NCBI GenBank assembly: GCA_900539035.1
Contig: UQAU01000026.1
Location: 1-26,519, forward strand
Source of the DNA: an uncultured Collinsella sp.
Lineage (GTDB): Bacteria > Actinomycetota > Coriobacteriia > Coriobacteriales > Coriobacteriaceae
Length of the DNA stretch: 26,519 nucleotides
Direction of reading: 5' to 3'
The notes under the pieces are model-generated. The model was given only the letters and a program-made list of their open reading frames with translations. It had not been told where the DNA came from and did not search any database. Positions 7,280 through 15,303 of this stretch are shown one piece after another; position 1 is the first letter of the stretch, and each line of letters opens with the position of its first letter. Made by a program: the position numbers and the translations under genes.

Positions 7280-7519
7280 ATGAGTGACAACGCAAAGCAT
7301 CTCGCAAAGAAGTGCGTCAAGGACGCGGGACCGTGCCTCGCGCTGTGCCTTGCCGGCGCAGCGGTCGCGCTGCTGGCTGTTCTGAGGCCATTCGACGCGC
7401 TCCGAAGCGCCAGTTCTCTGCACGTTTGTATGGCCCTTGCCGGCGCCATGATGACCGGCGGTGTGCTCGATCTGGTTTTTTGGGTGCTTGATCCGTTTGG
7501 ATGGAAGAACGAGGGGTAA
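7280..7519 (+). CDS. Small two-helix membrane protein, unknown
   Basis: 79 residues with a basic N-terminus (MSDNAKHLAKKCVKD) and two hydrophobic segments, about residues 17-36 (PCLALCLAGAAVALLAVL) and 51-71 (VCMALAGAMMTGGVLDLVFWVLDP). The TAAGGAG ribosome site 10 nt upstream supports the ATG at 7280; the frame stays open for another 67 codons upstream but that part is Gly/Arg-rich and lacks a ribosome site. No family is recognised. A membrane location is the only supported statement. It lies 85 bp before the metallophosphoesterase remnant. Confidence 0.65.
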   Translation: MSDNAKHLAKKCVKDAGPCLALCLAGAAVALLAVLRPFDALRSASSLHVCMALAGAMMTGGVLDLVFWVLDPFGWKNEG

Positions 7520-7604
7520 GCCCTAAGGGATGGAAGGGCTGGAACGGTTGGCTTAGTGATCGCGCAGAATGCGGGCTAGCGACTTACAGGGAAGTGGTAA
7601 TCCG

Positions 7605-8330
7605 ATGACGGTCTATGTGACGGGCGACATTCACGGTGGGCTCGACATGCAAAAGCTTCGCGACTGGGAGCTTGGGGATAGTCTGACGAGTGACGACTAT
7701 CTCATCGTCGCTGGTGACTTTGGCTTTCCATGGGATTTCTCTGCCGAGGAGTGCGCCGATATCGCCTGACTGGAGTCGCGCCCCTATACGGTGCTGTTTG
7801 TCGACGGAAACCACGAGCGTTTCGATCACTGGGCGGAGCGCCCCATGGAGATGTGGCACGGCGGGTTGACGCAGCGCCTGTCGGATACCTCTCCCATACG
7901 GCGCCTGACGCGCGGCGAGGTTTTTGAGCTTGATGGCTCAACGATCTTTACCATGGGCGGCGCCACGAGCGTGGACAAAGAATACCGCATTCCGTATTCG
8001 AGTTGGTGGCCGCAGGAGCTTCCGGACGAGCGCAACTTTGATGAGGCACGGGCAAAGCTCGACAGTGTGGGCTGGAAGGTCGACTACGTGGTCACCCACA
8101 CCTGCTCCACGCGCATGCTTTCGCCCACGCTTTATCCGGCACCCGGCTGGAATTGCCCCACGGTTGATCGACTTACGGCATTTTTCGATGAGCTGGAAGA
8201 CCGCTTGGATTACAAGCGCTGGTACTACGGGCATTTTCATCGGGATGCCAACCCTGCCGAGCGCCATACCGTGCTCTACGACTGCGCCGTTCGCTTGGGC
8301 GACGAACTCCAGCCCTGGGATGTCGCGTAG
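7605..8330 (+). pseudogene. Metallophosphoesterase interrupted by an in-frame TGA
   Basis: A calcineurin-like metallophosphoesterase of 241 codons is open in one frame except for TGA at 7767-7769 (codon 55). Before the stop: VTGDIHGG (metal-binding Asp and His) and VAGDFGFPW (metal-binding Asp). After it: LFVDGNHERF (Asn-His), VTHTCS and YYGHFHRD (the last metal His pair). Both halves are needed for the bimetal site, so neither could be active alone. In related sequences the position before LESRPYTVLFVDGNHE commonly carries Trp, so a TGG to TGA change is the simplest explanation. The start at 7605 has AGGGAAG upstream; a possible restart GTG at 7791 has no ribosome site. No frameshift is needed. 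It could be a recent nonsense mutation, a sequencing error or a recoded stop. Confidence 0.8.
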
Positions 8331-8345
8331 GGGCGGGGTGGCTGG

Positions 8346-9347
8346 CTACTCGACCGTTACAGTGATGTTCTCCCGATGCGCGCGGATGACGTCCCAGCTA
8401 AAGTGCTCGACCAGCTGCTCGGCAGAGCGCGGCGTGGTGTCCGGCGCGATGCCCGTTTGCCCGGCGAGCCATCCCAGCAGTGCCTCGGGCGTGCCAAAGC
8501 GGGCACGTAGTTCGCCCAGGTCCAGATCGCAGTCGCGCTTGGAAAGGCGGCGGCCATCCGGCGACATGAGCAGCGGAATATGTGCGTAGCGCGGCGTGGG
8601 AAGTCCCAGCAGATGCTGCAGGTAGATTTGGCGCGGCGTGGAGCCCAGCAGGTCGCATCCGCGCACGACCTCGGTGACGCCCATGGCGGCGTCGTCGACT
8701 ACCACAACTAGCTGGTAGGCAAACACGCCGTCGCTGCGGCGCACCAAAAAGTCGCCGCACTCGGTGGCGAGCGCCTCGCATTGGGCACCATACGTGCGGT
8801 CCACGAATTCAATCACATCGTCTGCGAGGTCGTCGACGGCAGGCACGCGCAGGCGCGTGGCCGGAGCGCGCAGGATGCTGCGACGGGTAACCTCCTCGGC
8901 AGAAAGGCCTCGGCAGGCGCCGCGGTAGATGGGTGTGCCGTCGCTCGCGTGCGGTGCGCTCGCGGCGTGGAGTTCGGCGCGCGTGCAAAAGCAGGGATAG
9001 GTGAGGCCGGCGTCTTGTAGCTGGCGCAGGGCGCTTTCGTACAGGTCTAGGCGATCATGCTGGTAGTAGGGGCCTTCATCCCATTCGAGCCCCAGCCAGG
9101 CCAGGTCGTCAATCAGTTGAGCGGCAAGTTCCGGGCGCTTGCAGCGATCGTCTAGGTCCTCGATGCGCAACACGACGCTGCCGCCTTGGCTGCGGGTCGA
9201 AAGCCACGCGCACAGGCAGCTGAACACGTTACCCAGGTGCATGCGGCCCGAGGGCGACGGGGCGAAGCGGCCCACGACGGGGGTGGGCGCTGCCGTTGCC
9301 GGTGCGTCCGCGGCGTGTGTTGCTATGTTGCGTGCGTTGATATCCAT
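8346..9347 (-). CDS. gluQ: Glutamyl-Q tRNA(Asp) synthetase
   Basis: 333-residue truncated GluRS paralogue that attaches glutamate to queuosine-34 of tRNA-Asp. Class I signatures: RFAPSPSGRMHLGN (HIGH-type motif, residues 27-40), RIEDLDDR, and RRLSKRDCDLDL (KMSKS-type) near residue 270. A zinc-like site YPCFCTRAEL ... YRGAC is present, as in bacterial GluQ-RS. The C-terminal anticodon-binding domain of true GluRS is missing, which is the reason for the call. The frame is open upstream to 9635, but the ATG at 9347 (MDINARN) gives the normal distance to the HIGH motif. There is no clear ribosome site; a TATACT word lies just upstream. Gene is monocistronic. Confidence 0.9.
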   Translation of the reverse strand: MDINARNIATHAADAPATAAPTPVVGRFAPSPSGRMHLGNVFSCLCAWLSTRSQGGSVVLRIEDLDDRCKRPELAAQLIDDLAWLGLEWDEGPYYQHDRLDLYESALRQLQDAGLTYPCFCTRAELHAASAPHASDGTPIYRGACRGLSAEEVTRRSILRAPATRLRVPAVDDLADDVIEFVDRTYGAQCEALATECGDFLVRRSDGVFAYQLVVVVDDAAMGVTEVVRGCDLLGSTPRQIYLQHLLGLPTPRYAHIPLLMSPDGRRLSKRDCDLDLGELRARFGTPEALLGWLAGQTGIAPDTTPRSAEQLVEHFSWDVIRAHRENITVTVE

Positions 9348-9354
9348 GCGGACG

Positions 9355-9360
9355 AGTATA
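9355..9360 (-). promoter_or_regulatory. -10-like TATACT directly upstream of gluQ (possible leaderless start)
   Basis: On the minus strand TATACT ends 7 nt before the ATG at 9347, so a transcript started from it would begin at or next to the start codon. No Shine-Dalgarno sequence lies in between. A -35 is not convincing (GTCTCC). Confidence 0.35.
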
Positions 9361-9484
9361 GCGCGTGGCGCGGTGGGGGAGACGCTGCTGTGGCCTGCAA
9401 GTTGCCGAGGCCGCGCGTTGCGCGTGCCGGACCACCGGCTCGACAGCTCGATCGCCGCCCGCCAGCCCAACCCCTCAAACGACA

Positions 9485-9520
9485 GAAACCCCGGCAGCTC
9501 TTCGCAACTGCCGGGGTTTC
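9485..9520. terminator. Strong hairpin in the gluQ upstream gap, terminator-like
   Basis: Perfect 13-bp inverted repeat (GAAACCCCGGCAG at 9485-9497 with its complement at 9508-9520) around a 10-nt loop. Read on the minus strand it is followed by a moderately T-rich stretch (TGTCGTTT); on the plus strand by none. It lies about 140 bp upstream of gluQ with no recognisable gene ending at it, so it may be a left-over terminator. The remaining bases 9348-9856 hold this hairpin and the repeat at 9676-9743, and I see no supportable gene. Confidence 0.6.
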
Positions 9521-9675
9521 CGCGGAAAAGGGGGACATGATCCTCGAGCGAACGGCAAAGGGGCAAACCGTTTTCGCTCAACTGCTTTATGCCCCTCGGC
9601 TGACGGCTTAATCGGCTAACGCCGCGCCCACACAAAGCCGCTACACCTGTGACGGAGCTATGAAGTGGTATCTAT

Positions 9676-9743
9676 TGCCGGAGCGGGCTATGCCAAGGAG
9701 TGTCCCAGATTACCGGCAGATAAGGAACGTCCCCAGGTGCCGG
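9676..9743. repeat. REP-like element (copy 2) with three alternating TGCCGG half-sites
   Basis: TGCCGG (9676-9681), CCGGCA (9713-9718) and TGCCGG (9738-9743) allow two mutually exclusive hairpins. The second encloses AAGGAACGTCCCC, whose complement GGGGACGTTCCTT resembles the centre of the element at 11897-11927. No coding potential is supported here. Confidence 0.55.
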
Positions 9744-9856
9744 CCGCGGACGTGACTTTCGTCCCGTTTGATACTCCGCTGACCTAGATGTTCGTCACAT
9801 GAACCCGCAAACGTGGGACAATGACGCTACTGGTATCACAGACAAAGGATGTGCCT

Positions 9857-11803
9857 ATGAACGCCCCCGTTGCCAAGACCTGTCGGCAGCGCTGCCCGTT
9901 TGCGCGATTTGCTTCCATTTGCGCGCTCGTCGCGTGCGCGCTGTTGCTGTTGCCCGCCGTTGCACGTGCCGACGGGTATTCCATGACCCAAACCTACATC
10001 AGTGCCACGGTTGAGGCCGATGGATCGCTGACCGTTGTCGAGGGGCGCCAGTTTGATTTCGACGACGACATCAACGGCGTGTTTTGGGAGATCAATACGG
10101 GCTCCAACCAGCAGGGCGGCACGGCGGGCGTCGATGTGCTGAGTGTCGAGGAAGAGGACAACGCGTTTAACAAAGTCGATAGCGCGAACAAGGGCGACTC
10201 TGGCGTCTACACGGTCGAGCAGACCGGTGACGGCGTAAGGATTAAGGTGTTCAGCCCTCACGAGAGCGGCGACAGCGCAATCTACTACGTGAGCTACACC
10301 ATGACCGGTGCGGTTATGAACTGGGCCGATACCGCCGAGCTCTACTGGAAGTTCGTGGGTGACGGCTGGTCTGCGGATTCCGATGACGTCGAGATGGAAG
10401 TGTGCTTCGCGAATGCCGCTGCCGGGACGGCGGCCGTCAAGGGCGATAACTTCCGCGCATGGGGCCATGGTCCGCTGACGGGCGACGTGTCGCTCGATGA
10501 GGACGAGCCCATGGTCACCTATACCATTCCCTGCGTGCACCAGGGCGAATTCGCCGAGGCACGCATCGCCTTCCCCAGCGACTGGGTGCCGCAGCTTGCC
10601 GCCTCGGGCGAAGAGCGCATGTCAACAATTTTGAGCGAAGAGAAGGAATGGGCCGACGAAGCTAACGCCCGCCGTGAGCACGCGCGTGCGGTTGCCAGCG
10701 CGATTGCCGTGGTGTGTGTTGTTGTGGCGGTTGCCTATACCGGTGTGATCGTGATGCTCAAGCTGCGCAGGCCCAAGCCCAAGCCGCTCTTCCAGGACGA
10801 GTACTTCCGCGATGTGCCCTCGGCCGACCATCCCGCGGTGCTTGCAGCTCTTATGAGCTGGAACGACGTGCCCGATCAGGCATATATCGCCACACTGATG
10901 AAGCTGACCGACGACCGCGTGATCAAGCTGGAAGAAGCGACCGAGACCAAGAAGAAGGGTCTGCTCCGTCGCGAAAAAGAGGAGCAGACGTATCGCATCA
11001 CAGTGACCGATGAGGCTTGGAAGGCTGCCAAGAAGGACGGCATCGATCGCGATGTGCTCAAGGTCTTCTTCGCCGGCGTTAAGCCCGATAAGGACGGAGT
11101 CCGTTCGCGCACGTTTAGCGAGCTGGAGGAGTACGCTAACGAGCGCACCACATCTGTTGGCGACAAGCTCGAGGACTATCAGAGCACGGTTAAGGGCAAG
11201 CTGGAGGCGCGCGAGCTTATTGCTTCGGATGGCACTATCGCGATGGTGGCCGGCCTGGTTCTCGGCATCATCATTGTCTTTGGCATTCTGGGCTCTCTGT
11301 TCTATACCGACTTTGCGGATGCCAACGTCGGTGCCGCTATGATCTCGATCCCCGTCACGATCGTGGGCTTTGTCCTGAGCTGCACCTTCCGCCGTTACAC
11401 GCCGGAGGGCGCCGAGGTGGCGGCTCGCTGCAAGGCGCTCAAGCATTGGCTCGAGGATTTCACACGCCTAAAGGAAGCCGTCCCGGGCGATCTGGTGCTG
11501 TGGAATAAGCTGCTGGTGATGGGCGTTGCCCTGGGCGTTTCGAAAGAAGTGCTGCGACAGCTGGCCGAGGCCGTGCCTGCGGACCTGCGCAACAGCGACG
11601 ATTTCTACGACAACTACCCCTGCTACTGGTGGTATTACCATCACTACGGCAACGAGTCTCCGCTCGATTCGTTCAACGATGTGTATCACGAGACCATCCG
11701 CGAGTTGGCTTCGAGCTCCGATAGCTCGAGCGGCGGCAGCGGCGGCGGCTTTTCCGGTGGCGGAGGCGGCGGCGTCGGCGGAGGCGGCGGCGGAACGTTC
11801 TAG
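9857..11803 (+). CDS. DUF2207-family membrane protein with Gly-rich tail
   Basis: 648 residues. An N-terminal signal sequence (CALVACALLLLPAVARA, cleavage after ARA near residue 38) leads to an extracytoplasmic beta-rich DUF2207 domain (about 40-270) with ALFWEI-like strands such as INGVFWEINTG and YYVSYTMTGAV. Transmembrane helices follow at about 277-302, 459-483 and 495-511, with a cytoplasmic winged-helix-like region in between (AYIATLMKLTDDRVIKLEE). The protein ends in a Ser tract and a GGGSGGGFSGGGGGG-type glycine tail, a hallmark of this family. AAAGGA before the ATG at 9857 sets the start. The function of the family is unknown; surface or envelope role inferred. A terminator follows, so it is a single-gene transcript. 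Confidence 0.9.
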   Translation: MNAPVAKTCRQRCPFARFASICALVACALLLLPAVARADGYSMTQTYISATVEADGSLTVVEGRQFDFDDDINGVFWEINTGSNQQGGTAGVDVLSVEEEDNAFNKVDSANKGDSGVYTVEQTGDGVRIKVFSPHESGDSAIYYVSYTMTGAVMNWADTAELYWKFVGDGWSADSDDVEMEVCFANAAAGTAAVKGDNFRAWGHGPLTGDVSLDEDEPMVTYTIPCVHQGEFAEARIAFPSDWVPQLAASGEERMSTILSEEKEWADEANARREHARAVASAIAVVCVVVAVAYTGVIVMLKLRRPKPKPLFQDEYFRDVPSADHPAVLAALMSWNDVPDQAYIATLMKLTDDRVIKLEEATETKKKGLLRREKEEQTYRITVTDEAWKAAKKDGIDRDVLKVFFAGVKPDKDGVRSRTFSELEEYANERTTSVGDKLEDYQSTVKGKLEARELIASDGTIAMVAGLVLGIIIVFGILGSLFYTDFADANVGAAMISIPVTIVGFVLSCTFRRYTPEGAEVAARCKALKHWLEDFTRLKEAVPGDLVLWNKLLVMGVALGVSKEVLRQLAEAVPADLRNSDDFYDNYPCYWWYYHHYGNESPLDSFNDVYHETIRELASSSDSSSGGSGGGFSGGGGGGVGGGGGGTF

Positions 11804-11815
11804 CGGTCGTAAATT

Positions 11816-11865
11816 ATGGGATGGGCTTTTCTCGACAGCCGTCGGGGGAAGCCCATCCCATTTTT
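11816..11865 (+). terminator. Rho-independent terminator of the DUF2207 gene
   Basis: 13-bp perfect stem (11816-11828 with 11849-11861) closing a 20-nt loop, followed by TTTT. It begins 12 bp after the stop codon. Confidence 0.88.
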
Positions 11866-11896
11866 ATGCGCTACCTACGAAGACTGTCCCCAACGA

Positions 11897-11927
11897 CTAG
11901 TCACTGGGAACGTTCCTAAATGACTAG
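11897..11927. repeat. REP-like element (copy 3): nested palindrome
   Basis: CTAGTCA (11897-11903) and its complement TGACTAG (11921-11927) flank the perfect 10-bp palindrome GGAACGTTCC (11907-11916). The word GTTCCTAAATG and the following GCTGCC are shared with the element at 2507-2577. Confidence 0.65.
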
Positions 11928-11942
11928 GTATGGCTGCCGGGT

Positions 11943-12584
11943 TTAGGCTGTTAGGTCGAGTTCGTAGAGGAAGCTTTCGCGTGGCATGGCGTGGCGGCGC
12001 TCTTCGCGGTTGGCGCGGTGCGTGGCCGTGCGCTTAAAGCCGTGCAGCTCGTAGAACTTCCACGAGCAGTTGGAGTCGGTGTACAGGTGCGCCCTCGTCG
12101 CTCCAAGCGAGGACAGGTGCGAGACGGCGGCATCGAGCAGAACCGTGCCAACGCCCAGGCCATGGACATCGCGATCCACGGCAAGCAGCGTGACCTCGTT
12201 GTCGTGCGGCAACGGGCTGCTCTCGAGCAGGCGGTTGTTGGTTCGAATGGTTGCGCGCACAAACGAGAGGTACTCGGCGCAGGCATCGGGCTCTAGCTCA
12301 CGCATCTGCGATAGCAGCGCGCGTTCGGTATCCATCCAATGCTCGTTGATAGTGACGACGGGGTTCTGTCCTGCGCGCGCAAGTGCAATACCGCGCGCCT
12401 CGCCGTCAATCACCGCAACCTGTGAAAACGTCGACGACGAAAGGCAGTAGGCGAGGTCGCACGCGGCCTCAAGGCGGTTGTACTCATCGTTATCCGAATT
12501 GTTATGCCAAAGCTGCTGCAGAATCAGCGCGATGGCGTCGAAGTCTTCGGTATCAAACGGTCGGTAGAGAACCCGCGAGACCAT
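11943..12584 (-). CDS. GNAT-family N-acetyltransferase
   Basis: 213 residues with the GNAT fold. Acetyl-CoA binding motif A is VDRDVHGLGVGTVLLDAAV (HGLGVG as the pyrophosphate loop), followed by motif B AHLYTDSNCSWKFYELHGFKRTA, where the Tyr of FYELHGF is the usual general acid. The N-terminal half (RPFDTEDFDAIALILQQLW) is a typical acceptor-side start. AAAGAGG lies 7 nt before the ATG at 12584. The acceptor is unknown; it could be a small amine, an antibiotic or a protein N-terminus. Expressed alone, convergent with the DUF2207 gene. Confidence 0.88.
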   Translation of the reverse strand: MVSRVLYRPFDTEDFDAIALILQQLWHNNSDNDEYNRLEAACDLAYCLSSSTFSQVAVIDGEARGIALARAGQNPVVTINEHWMDTERALLSQMRELEPDACAEYLSFVRATIRTNNRLLESSPLPHDNEVTLLAVDRDVHGLGVGTVLLDAAVSHLSSLGATRAHLYTDSNCSWKFYELHGFKRTATHRANREERRHAMPRESFLYELDLTA

Positions 12585-12861
12585 GGTGCCTCTTTCTTTT
12601 GCGGATGCATATCGAGCACAGTTCTACCACGCCATTGGCATCAAATTATGGTGCCCCTGTGTTCCATGAACTCACCGTGCCCAGTGCCGTGCCCATCCCC
12701 TCCGCTCGCAAACTTTTTCTGCACATGCGCCCGTTGCGGGGTGCATCGATGCGCTCGATGCGCTACATTAAATCAGTATTTTCAATGCCGCTGCGCGAGC
12801 GCTGCAGATCGACGTATCACCGACTCACAGAGCACGGCGGCGTACCAGACAGGAGGACTGC

Positions 12862-14469
12862 ATGGGATCTGATGTGAAGATCGCACGCGCGTTGATCTCG
12901 GTTACCGATAAGACGGGCGTCGTCGATTTCGCACGGACGCTGGTTGACGACTTTGGCGTCGAGATCATCTCTACGGGCGGCACGGCTCGTGCCATCGAGG
13001 ACGCGGGCGTTCCCGTAACCCCCATCGAGGAGTTCACGGGCTATCCCGAGATGATGGACGGCCGCGTTAAGACCCTGCACCCCAAGGTTCACGGCGCGCT
13101 GCTGGCCCGCCGCGATTCCGAGCAGCACATGCAGGAGGCCGCTCAGCACGGCATTAAGCTGATCGACCTGGTCGTCGTCAACCTGTACGAGTTCGAGAAG
13201 ACCGTCGCCAACCCCGAGGTCACCTTCGCGGACGCCATCGAGCACATCGACATCGGTGGCCCCTCCATGCTGCGTTCTGCCGCCAAGAACGCCACGAGCG
13301 TTACCGTCATTTCCGACCCGGCCGACTATGATGCCGTCCTAGCCGAGATGCACGAGACCGGTGGCTGCACCACGCTTTCCACCCGTCGGCGCCTGCAGGT
13401 GAAGGTCTACCAGACCACCGCCGCCTACGACACGGCTATCTCCCGTTGGCTTGCCGCCCAGGCAAGCGACGTGGCGGACACCTCTGCCAAGCTCGAGATC
13501 TCGCTGGAGAAGGTCGACGACCTGCGCTATGGCGAGAACCCTCAGCAGAAGGCCACGGTCTACCGCTTTGCCGAGGGCTGCGAGAACACCGCGAGCTCGC
13601 AGTTCCCGCTCGTGGGCTCCGAGCAGATCCAGGGCAAGCCGCTCAGCTACAACAACTATCTGGATGCCGACGCCGCCTGGAACCTGGTCCGCGAGTTCGA
13701 CGAGCCGGCCTGCGTAATCCTCAAGCACCAGAACCCCTGCGGTTCCGCCGTTGCCGAGGACATCACGGCTGCCTACGACCGCGCTTTTGCCTGCGATCCC
13801 AAGAGCGCCTTCGGCGGCATCATCGCCTGCAACCGCGAGGTTCCCTATGAGCTGGTTGAGCACTTTGCCGATCAGAACAAGCAGTTCGTCGAGGTCATCA
13901 TCGCCCCGAGCTACACTGCCGAGGCGCTCGAGCGCATGGCCAAGCGCCCCAACCTGCGCGTGTTGGCGACCGGCGGCGTGGACCACGGCGCCCAGGTGGA
14001 GCTGCGCTCCGTCGACGGCGGCATGCTGGTGCAGGAGGTCGACCACGTGACCGAGGATCCCGCGACCTTTACGTTCCCCACCGACCGCAAGCCCACCGAC
14101 GCCGAGATGGCCGAGCTCGAGTTTGCCTGGAAGGTCTGCAAGGGCGTTAAGTCCAACGCCATCTTGGTTTCCAAGGGCAAGGCCGGCATTGGCATGGGCC
14201 CGGGTCAGCCCAACCGCGTTGACTCTGCGCTGCTTGCCTGCGAGCGCGCCGAGGACTTCTGCGAGCGCGAGGGCGTGGAGAAGGGCGGCTTTGCCTGTGC
14301 AAGCGACGCGTTCTTCCCGTTCCGCGACAATGTCGACGTGCTTGCTGCACACGGCGTGACCTGCATCATCCAGCCCGGCGGCTCCAAGCGCGACGATGAG
14401 AGCATCCAGGCCTGCAACGAGCACAATATTGCTATGGTCTTCACGGGCGCTCGCCACTTTAGGCACTAA
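12862..14469 (+). CDS. purH: Bifunctional AICAR formyltransferase / IMP cyclohydrolase
   Basis: 535 residues, last two steps of de novo purine synthesis (AICAR to FAICAR to IMP) with 10-formyl-tetrahydrofolate. The N-terminal MGS-like cyclohydrolase domain (1 to about 195) shows ALISVTDKTG, ISTGGTAR, MDGRVKTLHPKVHG and IDIGGPSMLRSAAKN. The C-terminal transformylase shows LRYGENPQQ, SYNNYLDADAAW, the catalytic Lys-His of LKHQNPCG (near residue 288), SAFGGIIA and GMGPGQPNRVDS. Full length. An AGGAGG ribosome site precedes the ATG. No other pur genes are nearby, and a clear terminator follows, so it is a single-gene unit. The 277-bp gap upstream holds no gene that I can support. Confidence 0.97.
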   Translation: MGSDVKIARALISVTDKTGVVDFARTLVDDFGVEIISTGGTARAIEDAGVPVTPIEEFTGYPEMMDGRVKTLHPKVHGALLARRDSEQHMQEAAQHGIKLIDLVVVNLYEFEKTVANPEVTFADAIEHIDIGGPSMLRSAAKNATSVTVISDPADYDAVLAEMHETGGCTTLSTRRRLQVKVYQTTAAYDTAISRWLAAQASDVADTSAKLEISLEKVDDLRYGENPQQKATVYRFAEGCENTASSQFPLVGSEQIQGKPLSYNNYLDADAAWNLVREFDEPACVILKHQNPCGSAVAEDITAAYDRAFACDPKSAFGGIIACNREVPYELVEHFADQNKQFVEVIIAPSYTAEALERMAKRPNLRVLATGGVDHGAQVELRSVDGGMLVQEVDHVTEDPATFTFPTDRKPTDAEMAELEFAWKVCKGVKSNAILVSKGKAGIGMGPGQPNRVDSALLACERAEDFCEREGVEKGGFACASDAFFPFRDNVDVLAAHGVTCIIQPGGSKRDDESIQACNEHNIAMVFTGARHFRH

Positions 14470-14498
14470 GTTTCGCCTCGGGACAAAATAATCTCTGC

Positions 14499-14534
14499 AA
14501 AAGACGGTCGCTCCGTTTGGAGGGCCGTCTTTTT
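14499..14534 (+). terminator. Rho-independent terminator of purH
   Basis: AAAAGACGG (14499-14507) pairs with CCGTCTTTT (14526-14534), with a further CTCC/GGAG pairing inside and a GTTT loop, ending in a T-run. It begins 30 bp after the purH stop. Confidence 0.92.
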
Positions 14535-14574
14535 GGTATAAGAGGACGGAATGACTAACACGAAAGGTATGACC

Positions 14575-15285
14575 ATGCCCCAGATTGATGATGCCGAGCT
14601 GTTTGGCAATGCCGAGGATCAGCGTGCGTACGAGGACTTTTGCGCCAATCAGGAGGCGGTCGAGAAGTTTACGCTCGACAAGCCCGCGCTTGTCTGCCGT
14701 TGGCGCATGTCCAATAAAAAGGTGCCCATGCTCAACCGCCACATTCGCGCACTGTCCGAGCGCCTGGTGCAGGGCGAGCCGCTTACCCATAACATGCTCA
14801 GCTGGGCCAAACAGCACGTTGAGTGGTCGCTTGCCGAGGGCGATTACACTGCGCACGACGGCGTGCTCATGCTGGTGATCGACGTCAACGGCAATGCCGC
14901 CATGACGGTGGGGGAGTACGAGCCGCTAGCCGATACGTCGGCCAAGGCGCTACGTGCCCGCTCCGCCGAGGCCCGCTCCGAGGCCGACGAAACCGGCGTG
15001 GCGCCCGAGCTGCTCGCCGCCGTCGATAACGGCGAGCTTGCCTTTGTGGCGCCGGCGGACGAGTGCCTGTGCGGCACGGCGACGCTCATTGAGCAGCTAG
15101 CCCAGACCAAGGGCATCCCGGTCACGCGCGTAGATATTCCCGCTCAGCTTAAGGGCGCGCTGTTCCTGGTGAGCGACGAGCACGGTGTGGTCCCCGCAAC
15201 CGAGACGGACGCCGCCGAGGCCGACGCCGCTACGGTCGCTTTCTTCGCCGACGGCTACGAAAAGCTCCGTGCCCGCCGCTCCTAA
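14575..15285 (+). CDS. Conserved-looking protein of unknown function
   Basis: 236 residues, soluble, acidic, no signal peptide or membrane segment. I do not recognise the family. Visible features are an N-terminal helical region (AEDQRAYEDFCANQEAVEKF), a segment KVPMLNRHIRALSERL and a strand-like VLMLVIDVNGNAAMTVGEY, a pair of paired strand/helix units after an Ala-rich linker, and a C-terminal part ending FFADGYEKLRARRS. GAAAGG at 14562-14567 sits 7 nt before the ATG at 14575. Two earlier in-frame ATGs (14551, 14569) are possible, but a TATAAG -10-like word at 14537-14542 would place the transcript start too close to 14551. Convergent with the PucR gene, whose stop is 18 bp away. Confidence 0.65.
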   Translation: MPQIDDAELFGNAEDQRAYEDFCANQEAVEKFTLDKPALVCRWRMSNKKVPMLNRHIRALSERLVQGEPLTHNMLSWAKQHVEWSLAEGDYTAHDGVLMLVIDVNGNAAMTVGEYEPLADTSAKALRARSAEARSEADETGVAPELLAAVDNGELAFVAPADECLCGTATLIEQLAQTKGIPVTRVDIPAQLKGALFLVSDEHGVVPATETDAAEADAATVAFFADGYEKLRARRS

Positions 15286-15303
15286 CCTCAAGGCGGGGTG
15301 GGC

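Noticed and set aside
7767..7769. TGA as a selenocysteine codon in the metallophosphoesterase
   Set aside because: No convincing bacterial SECIS-like stem just after the TGA, and the family has no known Sec at this position; a changed Trp codon is simpler.
11733..11803. GGC-rich tract as a DNA microsatellite
   Set aside because: It is in frame and encodes the Gly-rich tail usual for DUF2207 proteins.
12740..12765. Repeated GCGCTCGATGCGC-like words upstream of purH as a repeat element
   Set aside because: Only two short overlapping copies; likely chance in GC-rich DNA.
13339..14856. 505-codon open frame on the minus strand
   Set aside because: Antisense to purH and running across its terminator; no domain or ribosome site.
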